Below are positions 61,601 through 64,000 of a stretch of 64,000 nucleotides of DNA, piece by piece. The stretch lies in contig VWZL01004993.1 of the NCBI GenBank assembly GCA_013396915.1, positions 656-64,655 on the forward strand, given 5' to 3'. The stretch's first letter is position 1. The number at the start of each line of letters is the position of its first letter. A model generated the notes under the pieces. The model saw only the letters and a list, made by a program, of their open reading frames with translations, made no database searches and was not told where the DNA came from. The stretch comes from Stercorarius parasiticus (Eukaryota > Chordata > Aves > Charadriiformes > Stercorariidae). Made by a program: the position numbers and the translations under genes.

Positions 61601-64000
61601 TTTCAGTACAAATAAGGTATGTCAGGAAAATTTTACAGTTATAAAAAGGAGCATGAAAAGTCCATATATGCCCAAATTAAAGGTGACCTACAGCTATTTG
61701 TAAGTATGCTCTAACACATTCCCTTACGCTCATTATTCAGCGAGGAAATTCCATTTCATTTGATACACACCATCTTAATAAAAAGCTAGGTTGGCCCCTT
61801 CACTCCACTTCTCTTTGAAAAGATATCATCTGAGATGAAGAGAAAATAATTCTGGTATTTGGAGGACAGGTAGCATGATAGCGAGACACCTGTTTTAGCT
61901 TTGTGAACATCAGCGTTATAGGTTTTGCCAGCCCAAGCTATGTCTTTTAATCGGAATTTCTGTAAGTTCCTATTTTACTGAGGATAGTGATCCTTAAGAA
62001 CATTAAAGTCTTTCTTGCATGTCCATCTTGACAAAATCTAGCTATTTTTCCAAATGTATTTATGTGAAGTCCTTTAGCACCCTAATTCCACTTACAGAGC
62101 CCAGGAGAATGCGGTGTTATCCAGGACAGCCCCACCAACAAGAGTGAAAGGTAAGCGATTTGTTGTGTTGCCAATCCATAGATTTGAAAATGAAGAAACG
62201 TGTGCGGCTTGATACAGAAAAAGATATGAGCATATTTCATCCAATCTTTAATTTTGAATGACCAATGTCTGCAAGATGTGTTTTATTATGACGGGTAGTT
62301 GCACTACCCTGTGTTTTGCTGAGCTATCTATACTTTTAGCTGGGTTGTCTTTCACTTTTAGTTTGAGATGTTGCTACTGAGAAGTAGAAAGAGATATAAG
62401 TTTCCTCTTTGCATAATGGATTTCTGTAACTAGGCTTTGACTGTACCTCAAGTCCATGGCCTGTCTCTATATATATTCAGGATTTTCAATAGAGTTTTAA
62501 GGGTCACTCACTGAGGAGGTGTGATATGACAGGACTGCACTTAAGAAAAAAGACACTATTCTAATTTCCACTTATAAGAAGGGCTGCCTCCATTTTTTAA
62601 TAATTAATAAGCTGAGTCAAAAGTGTGGAGTAAGGAAATCACAGTAAGGACAGAATATTTATCTATAACATTTATAGGTCTTTAATAAGACACCAGCTTT
62701 TCTTGTAAGTTATCCTGACTTTCACGTGGTGTAAAGCAGATGACTCCGTTTCAGAAACATTTGCTGATGGTAGAGCAGGTGTGACATGTTCCATAGTGTG
62801 TCTCATCCGCTTTTGTAGTTGGCTCTTCACTAGATTTTATGCAAACTCCCTTCAGCTAAATTATGGGTTCTTCATGGGACCTGTCAACAGAGGCACATCC
62901 AGGAGGAAGAGAGTCAAAATAAGGCAAAAAAAGAGAGCTTCTACAGCAGCCACGCTTGCAAATCCCACTTCTGTAGGAGAACCCTGTGAAGAAAGGGTTG
63001 CAAATTATTTAAGTTACAGTTTTTCTACATCTTTAGGTTGGCTGCGGATTCTGATTCCAATTCACCCACTTCCAGTGTTGAATAAGCCAAGGAATTTCCA
63101 GCAGTGGGGAAAAAAAAGTATCTGTACCAATGTACAGGACTTTAGTAACACCTCACTTTGAATGTACAGTTTTAGGCATAGCGATCATGAAAAATCAACC
63201 CCACACAGCCAGAGAATCATTAGTAGGAAAAGTGAATCTGTTCTCACATAAGGATCTAGAAGAGACTGGCTTCATCAGCTGCTTATAAAAAGATTGATCT
63301 CCACTGTTGATGTTTACCCCTCTGACATATTTACAGAGCAGAGTTGCTTCACCTAAAGAGAATGTTGGCAAAAGAACAAATAGATATAAACTGGCCACGG
63401 GTAAACTTTGTCTGGGAAAGGGGTTTCCTCTGCTGTCAGAAGTCAGAGGGTTTGGATTAACCTTTTATTTGGAAGAGGGTGGGCAAAACGCTAACAGAAC
63501 TTGAGATGGACCTCTGTGAGTTTATTAAGCAGATTTTGGGGCCTGTGTGCTTGCAATAGCAGATGACTGAACTGAATGACAGGTCCCTACCTGTCCTTTA
63601 TTCCTGTCTTTTTTATCACCTTCCTTGTTCTTGTTGTCCATGTTTTATTTCCTTCTTGCTTTTTCTTGCTCTTACTTTTAAGAATTTAGGCAATTTACAG
63701 GAGAAACAAGGAAATGCTGATGGATGATACGTAGTGTTGACAGTGCCCAGGGATCTGAGTAAGCAGCCAGCGATGTTCTGCAATAAGCCATGGCATTGCA
63801 AATATCTAGAGACTGTATTTGATTTTGGGTGTTCCTTTTTTCTGTCACTTGTAATGGGACAGAGCATGTCCGTGACATGAGAGGGCAAGAAGATGTGTCC
63901 CTATCTAGATTCAATCAGCTGTCTTCATCATAGGCAGTGAAAGGCCAAGACAACTGAGGTCAAGGCAACCAGTTCACCAGGAGAGATAAAACAATCAAGT
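58641..64000. other. Unique non-coding DNA to the right edge, no gene seen
   Basis: AT-rich single-copy DNA with an A-run at about 60635-60649 and a T-run at 61472-61488. The stretch 59430-59660 again looks enhancer-like. A 126-codon open frame at 62781-63161 and a 60-codon frame at 61521-61703 have no recognisable domain. No CR1 or other repeat family recognised. Confidence 0.4.

Noticed and set aside
61521..61703. 60-codon frame starting like a signal peptide (MMGILLCLFICLAKSQA)
   Set aside because: Too short, with a hydrophobic start easily produced by T-rich DNA. A GTATGT donor at 61617 and a weak acceptor upstream add little. No homology is recognised.
62781..63161. 126-codon plus-strand frame
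   Set aside because: No recognisable motif, mixed composition, no splice or promoter context. Treated as chance.

Overview
This window looks like non-coding nuclear DNA from a bird. The main evidence is a series of CR1 LINE 3' ends carrying the avian-type tail of tandem ATTCTATG-like octamers. They range from nearly intact to barely recognisable. Older amniote repeats (MIR-like and deep CR1-like fragments) and long AT-rich unique DNA fit the same picture. Two isolated Ns and one 92-base N run mark it as a draft assembly. No operons, ribosome binding sites, CRISPR arrays or prokaryotic signals are present.

Layout: positions 1-720 are a strong CpG island, followed by weaker CpG-rich patches near 1195-1395 and 1850-2110. 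This is most simply the promoter or first-exon area of a gene that lies mainly outside the window, or whose coding exons begin beyond it. From about 2.2 to 30 kb the DNA is mostly unique and AT-rich. It holds one very old CR1 (5.3-5.7 kb), two old CR1 tails (21.6 and 24.1 kb), microsatellites and the assembly gap. From 30.6 to 48.2 kb repeats are dense: seven CR1 copies of different ages plus several MIR-like or ancient amniote fragments. From 48.2 to 64 kb I see no CR1. This part has a CpG-enriched patch with a 43-bp tandem duplication (50.3-50.6 kb) and stretches that look like conserved regulatory sequence, best at 57.8-58.6 kb.

Genes: I could not identify any protein-coding gene. The longest open frames are explained by GC-rich sequence (1-700), by the CR1 reverse-transcriptase C-terminal region (30.6-31.0 kb and 43.6-43.9 kb on the minus strand), or look like chance. 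A few segments have good splice-site pairs or protein-like open frames and are listed as low-confidence candidates. The window is best read as a gene-desert flank or a very long intron next to a CpG-island promoter. I did not find a convincing new biological system.
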